Source: JAAYLC01 sp964636665 (GTDB taxonomy: Bacteria > Bacteroidota > Bacteroidia > Flavobacteriales > Flavobacteriaceae). From it: 64,000 nt of DNA. The notes beneath the pieces are model-generated. The model was not told the DNA's origin and searched no databases. It saw nothing but the letters and a program-made list of their open reading frames with translations. Positions within the stretch are counted from its first letter, which is position 1, and every line of letters starts with the position of its first letter. The DNA is taken from the NCBI GenBank assembly GCA_964636665.1, contig CAZWVT010000005.1, forward strand, positions 1 through 64,000, written 5' to 3'. The position numbers were made by a program, and so were the translations under genes. Positions 35,045 through 43,402 of this stretch are shown here, one piece after another.

Positions 35045-36025
35045 ATGCTTAAAAAACTAAAACTCGAGCCTTTTGTAATTGCCATCATCGCAAGCATTCT
35101 TCTTGCATATTTTTTTCCACAACCGGCTTCTTCCGAAAGTAAAATTCCCGTGGACTTAATCGGAAGTGTCGGAATTTCTTTAATTTTCTTTTTTTACGGC
35201 TTAACCTTAAACAATGAAGCGTTAAAAAGCGGTTTGTCTAATTGGAAACTTCATTTGACAATCCAATCGAGTACTTTTCTGTTATTTCCATTATTGATAT
35301 TGATTTTCTATCCGTTTGCCAAGGATACGGATTACGAATTAATGTGGTTTTCATTTCTGTTTCTTGCTGCACTTCCGTCCACTGTTTCTTCTTCGGTTGT
35401 AATGGTTTCTATGGCAAAAGGAAATTTACCGGGAGCTATTTTTAATGCGAGCATTTCCGGAATTCTGGGAATTATTTTTACTCCTTTCTGGATATTTTTA
35501 TTTATCCAACAAACAGAATTTGATTATGATTTGAGTCAAATTTATATTCAATTACTTACGGAAATTGTCATTCCGCTCGTTTTTGGATTATTACTTAGAC
35601 GTTTCTTGGGTGTGTGGGCAAGAAATAACAAGCGCAGTTTAACGCTGTTTGACAAATCCATTATTTTATTGATTGTTTACAAAAGTTTTGTCCGCTCTTT
35701 TGAGGATCAGTTGTTTGCCAATATGCGATGGTCAGATTTGATTGTTATGAGTATTTTGGCAGTGCTTCTTTTTGTAATTATTTATGCGCTAACCGGTTGG
35801 ATTGGGAAACTTTTAAAATTTAATCACGCCGATCAGATTACAAATCAGTTTTGCTCATCTAAAAAATCATTGGTTCACGGAACTGTTTTTTCCGAAGCAT
35901 TATTTGGAGGCAGCAGCATCTTGGGAATGATGTTGCTTCCGTTGATGATTTATCACGCTTTTCAGATTTTTATTGTCAGCATTATCGCAGTTGAAAAAGG
36001 AAAGAGCGTAAAAGGTGAAGCGTGA
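35045..36025 (+). CDS. Bile acid:sodium symporter family transporter
   Basis: This 326-residue membrane protein has nine to ten hydrophobic helices and the SBF-like (PF13593-type) layout of the BASS superfamily. Visible landmarks are IPVDLIGSVGISLIFFFYGLTL and the broken-helix regions LAALPSTVSSSVVMVSMAKGN and CSSKKSLVHGTVFSEALFG. Relatives export or import small organic anions with sodium; the substrate here is unknown. The last codons (GEA-stop) lie within a GTGAAGCGTGA-type repeat that continues downstream, so the C-terminus seems to have been set by this low-complexity DNA. Confidence 0.9.
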   Translation: MLKKLKLEPFVIAIIASILLAYFFPQPASSESKIPVDLIGSVGISLIFFFYGLTLNNEALKSGLSNWKLHLTIQSSTFLLFPLLILIFYPFAKDTDYELMWFSFLFLAALPSTVSSSVVMVSMAKGNLPGAIFNASISGILGIIFTPFWIFLFIQQTEFDYDLSQIYIQLLTEIVIPLVFGLLLRRFLGVWARNNKRSLTLFDKSIILLIVYKSFVRSFEDQLFANMRWSDLIVMSILAVLLFVIIYALTGWIGKLLKFNHADQITNQFCSSKKSLVHGTVFSEALFGGSSILGMMLLPLMIYHAFQIFIVSIIAVEKGKSVKGEA

Positions 36026-36131
36026 GGCGTGAAGCGTATTTTTAATTGAGAGTTGAGAATTGAAAGTTTTTTATCGTGAAGGGTGAAGCGTTATTTGTTT
36101 ACGTCTCACGCTTCACGCATTTCGACTCACG
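36015..36131. repeat. GTGAAGCGT-type low-complexity repeat with inverted arms
   Basis: Copies of GTGAAGCGT or close variants occur at 36015-36037 (three in a row), 36076-36091, and inverted at 36101-36118 with a shorter piece at 36125-36131. The outer arms (36015-36030 and 36101-36116) pair at 15 of 16 positions and could form a hairpin between two convergent genes. Between them is an ATTGAGAGTTGAGAATTGAAAG tract, the other common low-complexity type. It may double as a terminator, though no strong T-run follows. Confidence 0.7.
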
Positions 36132-36142
36132 GTTGAATGTGA

Positions 36143-37210
36143 TTATTTGTATTTATCATCCACATCTTTTAAAAGCGTTTTTATTTCTTGCTCTTTTTGT
36201 TTGGGATAAATAAGCAGTACATCTTCTTTATCAACAATGATATAATCTTTTAAATCTTCAATTACCACAAATTTTCTTCCGGAAGTAAAAACGATATTCT
36301 CCTCGGCCTCACGATATAAAACTTCAGCATTCACAGTTGCATTTTGTTGGCCATCTTTTGGTAACTTATCGTACAATGCACCCCAAGTTCCTAAATCATT
36401 CCAATCAAAAACTGCCGGTTTTACATAAACATTATTCGCTTTTTCCAAGATTCCATAATCAATAGATATGTTTTCCGCTTTGGCATATTCTTGTTGAATA
36501 AAAGCTTTTTCTTCAGATGTATTCAATTGATTCCATCCTTTGTAAAAAAGATTGTACATTTCGTTCAAGTGTTTTTTGAATGCATTGACAATGCTTTCTG
36601 CACTCCAGATAAATATCCCCGCATTCCATAAAAAATTACCTGCCGCTAAAAATTGTTTTGCAGTTTCATAATCCGGTTTTTCACGAAATTGTTTTACTTT
36701 TTTGATTTCTGATGTTTCATTAGAATCACTTTCAATGTAGCCGTAGCCCGTATTCGGAAATGTCGGAAGAATTCCCAAAGTCATTAAAATATCTTCTTTT
36801 TCCGATGCGTTAAAGCATTTACCAACATCTTGTGCATAAGCATCTTCATCTTCAATCCAATGATCACTCGGTGCAACAAGCATCAGTGCATTTGGATTTT
36901 GTTTCTGGATTTTTAAAGCAGCTAATAAAATGCATGGTGCCGTATTTCGCATAGCCGGTTCAAGAACTATTTGCTGTTCAGAAATTTCCGGAAGCTGCTT
37001 CAAAGTCAATTGCAAATAGCGTTCATTGGTCAGGATATAAATATTTTCCGCAGGAACGATTTTATTTATTCGCGCATAGGTTTTCTGCAAAAGAGATTGA
37101 CCTGTTCCCAGCATATCGTGAAACTGTTTCGGATATTCGGAAGTGCTAACAGGCCAAAACCGAGAACCGACTCCTCCGGCCATAATTACTGCAAAATAAT
37201 TTTGATTCAT
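36143..37210 (-). CDS. manC: Mannose-1-phosphate guanylyltransferase
   Basis: This 355-residue nucleotidyltransferase makes GDP-mannose from mannose-1-phosphate and GTP for surface polysaccharides. The signature MAGGVGSRFWPVSTSEYPKQF (residues 10-30) is complete. Downstream are VAPSDHWIEDE (near 114-124), GYGYIESD (near 156) and the sugar-binding FDWNDLGTWGALYD (near 272). It lacks the C-terminal isomerase domain of bifunctional ManC-type enzymes. It is 30 bp downstream of the SprT-like gene on the same strand. Confidence 0.95.
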   Translation of the reverse strand: MNQNYFAVIMAGGVGSRFWPVSTSEYPKQFHDMLGTGQSLLQKTYARINKIVPAENIYILTNERYLQLTLKQLPEISEQQIVLEPAMRNTAPCILLAALKIQKQNPNALMLVAPSDHWIEDEDAYAQDVGKCFNASEKEDILMTLGILPTFPNTGYGYIESDSNETSEIKKVKQFREKPDYETAKQFLAAGNFLWNAGIFIWSAESIVNAFKKHLNEMYNLFYKGWNQLNTSEEKAFIQQEYAKAENISIDYGILEKANNVYVKPAVFDWNDLGTWGALYDKLPKDGQQNATVNAEVLYREAEENIVFTSGRKFVVIEDLKDYIIVDKEDVLLIYPKQKEQEIKTLLKDVDDKYK

Positions 37211-37240
37211 ATAATATTGATTTAAAATAGCCCCGTTTGT

Positions 37241-37840
37241 TTACTCTTTGAGCAATTCAACTTCAGCATGAGGCTTGAATAAATATAGTTTGCCTGTATG
37301 AACTTCTTCGCATAAATATCTTTTTACTTTTTTATGGCCTTTTTTAAAAATCCGACCGTTATAGATGCGAAACAGACTCCCTTCAGGGATTTCAAAGATA
37401 TAGCTTTTATCATTTTCCGGATCGTACCTTTTTAATGCCAATGCCAAATGTGTATCCGTATCACTTGAAGCGGTTGGATTTTTAAAATGTCGTGCAAGAA
37501 AAGGCAGTAAATCATTCGGAAAAACTCCGGGACGGATAAACGGAAGCATCATTTGTTGAAATGTGATTTTCCATTCCACGCCATGTGGTTTAATTCGTGA
37601 ACCATATTTTTGAAATGCAACGAGATGTGCAATTTCATGAATCAGAGTAATGAGAAACCGATAAGGATTTAAACTTCCGTTTACAGTTATCTGATGCTGT
37701 CCGGTAGGTAATCGTCTGTAATCGCCATGACGGCTTTTTCGTTCATTTACAATTTTTAAATGGACGCCATGTTCCTTAATCAATTCAAAAACAGGAATTA
37801 CCGCAGCCTGTGGAATGTATTTTTGAAGAATGTCAGTCAT
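37241..37840 (-). CDS. SprT-like domain protein (putative zinc metalloprotease)
   Basis: This 199-residue protein has an SprT-like fold with the zinc/catalytic motif HEIAH (H68, E69, H72) and a third ligand candidate at H86 (KPHGVEW). SprT/Spartan-like proteins are metallopeptidases, some of which cut DNA-protein crosslinks; the bacterial role is uncertain. A C-terminal basic beta-rich segment (FKKGHKKVKRYLCEE) could bind nucleic acid. The ATG at 37840 was chosen over a TTG nine nt upstream. It is followed by manC (30 bp). Confidence 0.86.
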   Translation of the reverse strand: MTDILQKYIPQAAVIPVFELIKEHGVHLKIVNERKSRHGDYRRLPTGQHQITVNGSLNPYRFLITLIHEIAHLVAFQKYGSRIKPHGVEWKITFQQMMLPFIRPGVFPNDLLPFLARHFKNPTASSDTDTHLALALKRYDPENDKSYIFEIPEGSLFRIYNGRIFKKGHKKVKRYLCEEVHTGKLYLFKPHAEVELLKE

Positions 37841-37966
37841 ACGCTGCAAAGAAACTCATTTTTCTATAATCACTCAATTTTTAATGAGGTAGTAATTTAT
37901 TTTTAAATCTAACAAATTGATTGATAATGTTTCTCAGGAATCAGATAAATATTTTAGAAGTTTCTC

Positions 37967-37998
37967 TTTGAAAATTGCTTTTCTAGATAGTACTTTTG
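37967..37998 (+). promoter_or_regulatory. Promoter of the TonB-dependent receptor
   Basis: TTTG (37967-37970) and TACTTTTG (37991-37998), 20 nt apart, match the full Bacteroidota consensus. The ATG follows after 32 nt. No obvious Fur-type operator was found by eye. Confidence 0.7.
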
Positions 37999-38030
37999 CT
38001 CGCAATTTATATTTAATCTAAATAAAAACA

Positions 38031-40409
38031 ATGAGAACAATTACCACTTTCGCACTCATCTTTTGTGTTAATTTACTTTTTGCCCAGCAAAATACTTTAA
38101 TAAGTGGAAATGTTTTTGATGAAAACAATCAAACCATTCCATTTGCATCTATTTATATCGAATCTTTAAACAGCGGAACGGCAGCCGACGAAAACGGTTT
38201 TTACAGGCTTGAAAATATACCTGCTGGAACTTGGATACTCAAGGCAAGCGCGGTAGGTTATCAAATTTCAGAGCGAACCATCATTGTTACACCTGACGAA
38301 TCACAAATAATCAATTTTACACTTATTTTCGACAATCAACTCGGACAGGTTGAAGTATTCGGCAATCGCAACGATTCTCCGGATAAAATTGAATCCATTA
38401 CGCGACTTCCTTTAAAACCTTATGAACAAATTCAAAGTATTTCGGTTATTTCCGGAAGACTTATCGAAGATCAAGGCGCACTCACCATAGCAGAAGCAAC
38501 CAAGAATGTGCCGGGAGTTTATACTTTTTCAACCTATGGCAACAAACGTGAAAGCATGTCTTCTCGCGGCTTTAGAGGAATTCCGATATTGAAAAACGGC
38601 GTTCGAATTCATTCAGATTTCCGTGGTGTCGGAGTGCTGACCGATATGCAAGGTGTTGATAACATTCAAATTCTAAAAGGAACGGCATCCATCACACAAG
38701 GCGTAGCAACCGATATCGGAAGTCCCGGCGGAATTATCAACATCGTTACAAAAACTCCTAAATATAATTTTGGCGGAAACGTGAGTTTACGAAGCGGAAG
38801 TTACGGGCAGTTCCGTCCTACTTTTGATTTTTTTGGACCGGTAAATCGTCAAAAAACTTTGGCTTTTAGAATTAACGGCGCCATAGAACGTTCCGACAGT
38901 TACCGCAGTAAAGTTGGAAAAGAAAGCTTCTATTTTAATCCGTCACTTTCATGGAAAATTGATGAAAAAACAACGATTATTGCTGAATTAGATTATTTCC
39001 ACGACAGCAGAACGCCGGATTTAGGAACGGTTAATCTCGCCTCAAACGACATAAATGCCATTTACGATTTGCCTTACAATCAATTTTTGGGATTTGAAAA
39101 CGACCGTTCAATTACCGAAAATCAAAGTTTTGCAATTCGCCTTGACAGAAGATTATCTGACAAACTATCCTTAAAAGGTGCATTTTATAGTTCAAGTTTG
39201 ATGTTGGACGACAAAGGCGCCGGTTTAGGCAGGACAATCACTGTTGATGATGAAGTTCAATATAACATCCGACAACGAAGCTATACTACTTCTACACGAA
39301 GCGACAAAAACAGCGTTTTGCAGTTTGACGTGGTCGGAGATAAAGTAAAAACCGGTTCAATAAACCACACTTTTCAAGTTGGATTTGATTATAGAACCAA
39401 CAGTTTTAGCACCTCAAATTATGCTGCCGGAGTACTTGATACGATTAATGTTTTTGAGCCGATTTCGAATGTTTTACCAAATCTGACGCTTAATGATGGA
39501 AGTTTCGAAAGTGCCAAAACCCGTTCAATTGGATTTGTATTTCAAGATGTTATTTCGTGGAATACATGGTTAAAAACTTTTGTCGGATTGCGTTACAGCA
39601 CTACTGAAACCATTGCTGAGATAGAAAATTCGAGAAGTGATGCTTTAAATCCGCTTGGCGGAATCATCGTTTCTCCTTTCAAAAATATCAACTTGTTTGC
39701 TTCCTACACCAACAGTTCTTATCCACGTACTGCTTCACGACTTGGAAAAGACGGAGAAGAATTGGGAAATGAACGTTTTGACCAAATAGAAACGGGAATT
39801 AAATCCAGCTGGTTAAACGATCGTTTACGTTTTAATTTAACGTTGTACCGAATCAATAATAAAAACATCAACTTACCGGTTTACGATGAAACTTGGACAA
39901 ATATTCTTCATTATGCCAAAGGAGGAAACGACCAACGTCAAGGAGTTGAAGTTGAGTTAACAGGACGTCCGCTGTCGAACCTGGAAATTATAGCCGGATA
40001 TTCATATATTGATGCACAATACAAAGAGCACACTTCTTATGTTTATGGTTCATCGCCTTTAAATACTCCAAAACACACATTTAATGGTTATGTAAATTAC
40101 AAATTCAATCAATTCTTAAACGGTTTGTCTTTAGGAGCCGGCGTTTATTACACAGGAGAAAGACCTATGAATGACTGGTCACAAGGTCCGATAACACATG
40201 AGGGAATTGTTCCCAACGAAAAACCTTTTGATGTAGATGCTTATACAATTGTAAACTTCCAAGCTGCTTATAAATTTGACACGCATTGGAGTTTGCAGTT
40301 TACAGTAAACAATATCTTCAATGAAATCGGATACAATGCTTACCGTACAAGTTTTATAAATCAAACTGATCCGATTAGTTTCTCAGGAACTTTAAAATAT
40401 ACTTTTTAA
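38031..40409 (+). CDS. TonB-dependent siderophore-type receptor
   Basis: This 792-residue outer-membrane receptor has a signal peptide (MRTITTFALIFCVNLLFAQ), an N-terminal carboxypeptidase-regulatory-like domain (about residues 22-105, VFDENNQTIPFASIYIE), a plug domain (about 125-240) and a 22-strand barrel ending in LKYTF. The plug carries the siderophore-receptor features SSRGFRGIPILKNGVRI and GSPGGIINIVTKTP. These argue for uptake of a ferric siderophore with TonB-ExbBD energy rather than glycans; no SusD partner is adjacent. It has a consensus promoter and its own terminator. Confidence 0.93.
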   Translation: MRTITTFALIFCVNLLFAQQNTLISGNVFDENNQTIPFASIYIESLNSGTAADENGFYRLENIPAGTWILKASAVGYQISERTIIVTPDESQIINFTLIFDNQLGQVEVFGNRNDSPDKIESITRLPLKPYEQIQSISVISGRLIEDQGALTIAEATKNVPGVYTFSTYGNKRESMSSRGFRGIPILKNGVRIHSDFRGVGVLTDMQGVDNIQILKGTASITQGVATDIGSPGGIINIVTKTPKYNFGGNVSLRSGSYGQFRPTFDFFGPVNRQKTLAFRINGAIERSDSYRSKVGKESFYFNPSLSWKIDEKTTIIAELDYFHDSRTPDLGTVNLASNDINAIYDLPYNQFLGFENDRSITENQSFAIRLDRRLSDKLSLKGAFYSSSLMLDDKGAGLGRTITVDDEVQYNIRQRSYTTSTRSDKNSVLQFDVVGDKVKTGSINHTFQVGFDYRTNSFSTSNYAAGVLDTINVFEPISNVLPNLTLNDGSFESAKTRSIGFVFQDVISWNTWLKTFVGLRYSTTETIAEIENSRSDALNPLGGIIVSPFKNINLFASYTNSSYPRTASRLGKDGEELGNERFDQIETGIKSSWLNDRLRFNLTLYRINNKNINLPVYDETWTNILHYAKGGNDQRQGVEVELTGRPLSNLEIIAGYSYIDAQYKEHTSYVYGSSPLNTPKHTFNGYVNYKFNQFLNGLSLGAGVYYTGERPMNDWSQGPITHEGIVPNEKPFDVDAYTIVNFQAAYKFDTHWSLQFTVNNIFNEIGYNAYRTSFINQTDPISFSGTLKYTF

Positions 40410-40470
40410 TCTGTTTTGATTTTAATTTAATCAGCCTAAAAAAGTTAGTAGTTAATAGGTTTAGTTTATG

Positions 40471-40507
40471 CAGGATTTGGAATACTATTTTTCAAATCCT
40501 GTTTTTA
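40471..40507 (+). terminator. Terminator of the TonB receptor gene
   Basis: A 12-bp stem with one G-T wobble (40471-40482 with 40490-40501, 7-nt loop) is followed by TTTTTA, 61 nt after the receptor stop. Confidence 0.85.
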
Positions 40508-40536
40508 TTAAGTAACAAACGCTAAAGACATTTTAC

Positions 40537-40857
40537 TCAGAACAGTGTTTTGTTCCAAATACAATCGATAAAATCAGTAAGTAAATGGAATGCCAATCCG
40601 ATTCCGATGATTCTTGTTTTTTTGAAAAAAATCATGCCCACATAAACAATCCAAGCCCGGTAAGTATGTAAAGGATGGAAATTGATACTGCATCGGTTTG
40701 GGTCAAAAATGGGGATTGCCAATAGGTGATCCAAATCGATTGCCATAGTTGCCAACATCAGCAGCCAAGCTTTTTTCCATTGACTTCTAAAAAAAACAAA
40801 CGCAATTAACCCCGGAGCTAAGAAATGAAGACTGTAATGAACCAGGGTTTGAAACAT
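40537..40857 (-). CDS. DUF6122 family small membrane protein
   Basis: This 106-residue protein has three to four hydrophobic segments with a distinctive His/Asp pattern: VHYSLHFLAPG at the N-terminus, MAIDLDHLLAIP near residue 40, FHPLHTYRAW near 61 and HLLTDFIDCIWN near 91. The conserved His/Asp in and next to the helices resemble membrane-bound metal-dependent hydrolases (YdjM/LexA-binding, inner-membrane type), but no activity is known for this family. It is 34 bp downstream of the SDR gene, probably in the same transcript. Confidence 0.82.
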   Translation of the reverse strand: MFQTLVHYSLHFLAPGLIAFVFFRSQWKKAWLLMLATMAIDLDHLLAIPIFDPNRCSINFHPLHTYRAWIVYVGMIFFKKTRIIGIGLAFHLLTDFIDCIWNKTLF

Positions 40858-40891
40858 TTAGTATAAATTCAAGTTCGTCATTTTTTTGACA

Positions 40892-41572
40892 TCACGGCGT
40901 GCTGTTTGAAACCTGCAATATTTTTCCGTTGTAAAATCGGTTTCCGTTTAGCGCAAACTCCATAATATACGATGCCATTTCTTTGGGCGAGCAGTTTGCT
41001 TTAAGATGAGGAAAAGCTTCTTGGAACATTTCTGTTTGTACAGCTCCAAGTGCAAGTGCATTAAAAGAAGGACCTGATTCTTTATATTCCTCCGCAAGCA
41101 ATTCGGTTAATGTCAAAATCGCTCCTTTGCTGCTACTGTAGGCAGATAATCCCGAAAATTTAACGCTTCCTTGTACGCCGCCCATACTGCTGATATTTAC
41201 AATATGACCGTTTTTTTTCATAAAAGGAAGGACTTCCTGAATAAGCATCGCAAGACCGAAAACATTTACTTCATAAGACTTCATAAAATCTTTACGAGTG
41301 AGATTCTGAAAAGGTTTATGAATTAGATATCCCGCATTGTTAATCAAAATATCGACTTGCTTAAATTCTGCTTGGAGATAGGTTTTCAGTTTATAGAAAT
41401 CGGATTCATTTGAAATGTCAAACGCCATAATCGAAAGTGAATTGCTTCCGGAATTTTCCAGTGTTGATGTATTTCGAGAAAGTCCCAATACACGATGTCC
41501 GGCTTGAGAAAATTGGTTAGCCAATTCAAACCCGATTCCGCGTGATGTACCTGTAATGATAACGTTTTTCAT
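40892..41572 (-). CDS. Short-chain dehydrogenase/reductase
   Basis: This 226-residue SDR has the classical Rossmann motif TGTSRGIGFELA (TGxxxGIG, residues 7-14), NNAGYL near 79 and the active site with Ser near 129 and the YSSSKG motif (Tyr near 143, Lys near 147). The cofactor is NAD(P)H; the substrate cannot be deduced. A -7 element (TACCTTTG on the minus strand) lies 20 nt upstream. The length is at the short end of the family, lacking a C-terminal extension. Confidence 0.9.
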   Translation of the reverse strand: MKNVIITGTSRGIGFELANQFSQAGHRVLGLSRNTSTLENSGSNSLSIMAFDISNESDFYKLKTYLQAEFKQVDILINNAGYLIHKPFQNLTRKDFMKSYEVNVFGLAMLIQEVLPFMKKNGHIVNISSMGGVQGSVKFSGLSAYSSSKGAILTLTELLAEEYKESGPSFNALALGAVQTEMFQEAFPHLKANCSPKEMASYIMEFALNGNRFYNGKILQVSNSTP

Positions 41573-41591
41573 AAGTATGAGTTGAAAAAAT

Positions 41592-41599
41592 CAAAGGTA
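41592..41599 (-). promoter_or_regulatory. -7 element of the SDR-DUF6122 operon
   Basis: On the minus strand this reads TACCTTTG, an exact match to TAnnTTTG, 19 nt before the SDR ATG. The -33 region is poor. Confidence 0.45.
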
Positions 41600-41894
41600 A
41601 GTAGAAAAATCAGATTCCTAATTAAGGCAGTGATTTTGTATGAGCAGAAAGGATTTCACCGCGCAGAGAATGCAGCATTTTCTTGCAATCTTAACAACTT
41701 TGCGATTAAAATATAAAAGCATAAAAATTAAAAACTAATTTCTAAAATCTTGTTAACAATGCGAACAAGGGTTGGTTATCACAAAACATTGTTGATATAA
41801 TTCTCTAAAAATCAGTAAAATAACGGACAGAATATTTTAATAATAGCCTGAAAATCATTATCTTAGGAGAATAGCTCCACCTAAATCCCAAGAC
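41600..41894. other. Non-coding stretch before the transposase relic
   Basis: This part of the 423-bp gap between the SDR and efflux genes is AT-rich. It contains a sequence around 41655-41710 (CACCGCGCAGAGAATGCAG ... ACTTTGCGAT) that looks like a degenerate copy of the low-complexity CGCAGAG/CTTTGCG intergenic elements seen in flavobacteria. A short inverted repeat CTTGTT/AACAAG lies near 41750-41770. No gene or RNA is evident. Confidence 0.4.
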
Positions 41895-41990
41895 ATGATT
41901 TCCGAGGCTAAAAGTTTAAAATTAGTGAAAATTTATCTTTATATCTGCAAAAAGTACGAGGAAGATTTGAAATTCTGTTGCGATAACTGA
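41895..41990 (+). pseudogene. Relic of an insertion-sequence transposase (N-terminus only)
   Basis: A 31-codon frame begins at ATG and encodes MISEAKSLKLVKIYLYICKK plus KYEEDLKFCCDN-like residues, then stops at 41990, 5 bp before the stop of the efflux OMF gene. The pattern (KIYxxICxKYxxDLKFxC) resembles the first residues of transposases common in Bacteroidota insertion sequences. Only this start survives; the rest of the transposase and a second end are missing. It is too short to be a working gene. The family is assigned from memory of the pattern, so it is a moderate call. Confidence 0.5.
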
Positions 41991-41995
41991 AAGGA

Positions 41996-43402
41996 CTAAT
42001 CCATCCATCCGCCGCCAAGCGCTCTGTACAAATTGACAATTGATTGAAGCCTTGAATTTTGAGCTGCAATCATTTCCAAACCTGAAGCCAATGCACGTTC
42101 TTCGGCAGTTAACACTTCTAAATAATTTGCAAAACCGTTATTCAGAAGTTCCATTGAATAATCCACTGCCAGCTGGTAGGCATCATTTTCGTTTTCTTTT
42201 AATCCTATTCTTTGCTCTGCGGATTCTATAGACACAAGCGCATCCGAAACTTCTTTTCCTGCTGTCAACAAGGTATTTTTAAAATTTAACAATGCTTGTT
42301 CTTGTTGGGCTTGTGCGACTTCATACTGTGTTTTAATTCTTCTTCCATTAAAAATTGGTTGTGTCAATCCACCGACAACACTTGCAAACAATGAGTTTAC
42401 ATCAAACAGCTTATCGATTTCCAAGGCTTGCAATCCACCGCTTGCGTTTAATGTCAATGAAGGATAAAAATTACTTCGCGCCACATTTGTAAGTTCGAAA
42501 GCTTGTATCAATCCGTATTCTGCTGCCATCACATCTGGACGGTTGCTGAGTAAATCTATCGGAACTCCTAGGGTTAAAGGAACATCAATTTCTTGTTCAC
42601 TTAACGTACTCCTATTAAATTCTCGCGGTGAACTCCCCAATAAAATAGACAAAGTATTCTCCAATAATACGGCTTGCTCTTTTAAGTTAACTAAAATACT
42701 TTGCGCATTGTAAAGTTGCGCTTCAGTTTGTTTTACACCAACCTCAGTGACATTTCCGGCATCCTTTAAAGCTTTGGTAGTTTCCAGACTTTTCGTGCGT
42801 GTTTGAATGGTTTCTTCAGTGATTCTAATTTGTTCGTCAAGTGCAATTAATTGATAATAAACCGATGCTATATTTGCAATCAAATGACTTTTTACAGCCC
42901 GATGCGCAGCTACGGATTGAAGATACACAGCATTTGTGGCTCTTTCATTGCTTCTTATTTTGCCCCAAATATCCGCTTCCCAAGACAATGCACCCGATAA
43001 TTCAAATTGATTCATTGAAGAAAATTGTCCGCCGAATTGACTACTTTCAGAAAATTCCTGATGCATTGCCACAACTTGGGCATTCAACGTAGGAAAATAT
43101 GCAGCTTTTCCTTGTCTCAGATACGCTTGGGCAATATCAATTTGTTTTAATCCGATGCGGATGTCCATATTATTTTCCAATCCTTCCTCAATATAATCTT
43201 GAAGCATTTTATCGGTAAAAATTTCCCTCCATGAAATTGTCGCCATTGACAGGCTGTCCGATGAAAGTTGATCGGTTCGATACAGCGATTCGTCAACAAT
43301 ATTTTCAGGTCTGTTGTAATCTTTAGCAACAAAACATGACTGAAGCGATATTGCGATAAAAAATATTAGAAAGCCCTTAGCTATTTTCATTATTCCCTTC
43401 AT
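41996..43402 (-). CDS. TolC/OprM-type outer membrane efflux lipoprotein
   Basis: This 468-residue outer-membrane factor has a lipoprotein signal (FFIAISLQSCFVAKDY, lipid Cys near residue 23) and two OEP repeats made of long helices with short strands (about 60-250 and 270-460), as in NodT/OprM proteins. It forms the exit duct of the tripartite pump encoded just upstream. The start overlaps the RND permease end by 26 bp (14 bp if the second ATG is used), showing translational coupling. It is the last gene of the operon. Confidence 0.93.
   Translation of the reverse strand: MKGIMKIAKGFLIFFIAISLQSCFVAKDYNRPENIVDESLYRTDQLSSDSLSMATISWREIFTDKMLQDYIEEGLENNMDIRIGLKQIDIAQAYLRQGKAAYFPTLNAQVVAMHQEFSESSQFGGQFSSMNQFELSGALSWEADIWGKIRSNERATNAVYLQSVAAHRAVKSHLIANIASVYYQLIALDEQIRITEETIQTRTKSLETTKALKDAGNVTEVGVKQTEAQLYNAQSILVNLKEQAVLLENTLSILLGSSPREFNRSTLSEQEIDVPLTLGVPIDLLSNRPDVMAAEYGLIQAFELTNVARSNFYPSLTLNASGGLQALEIDKLFDVNSLFASVVGGLTQPIFNGRRIKTQYEVAQAQQEQALLNFKNTLLTAGKEVSDALVSIESAEQRIGLKENENDAYQLAVDYSMELLNNGFANYLEVLTAEERALASGLEMIAAQNSRLQSIVNLYRALGGGWMD

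Noticed and set aside
36015..36131. CRISPR array
   Set aside because: The units are short, irregular, partly inverted and lack unique spacers of constant size; there are no cas genes.
41895..41990. A functional 31-residue small protein
   Set aside because: The residues resemble the start of a transposase and stop abruptly; no promoter or terminator of its own supports a working gene.
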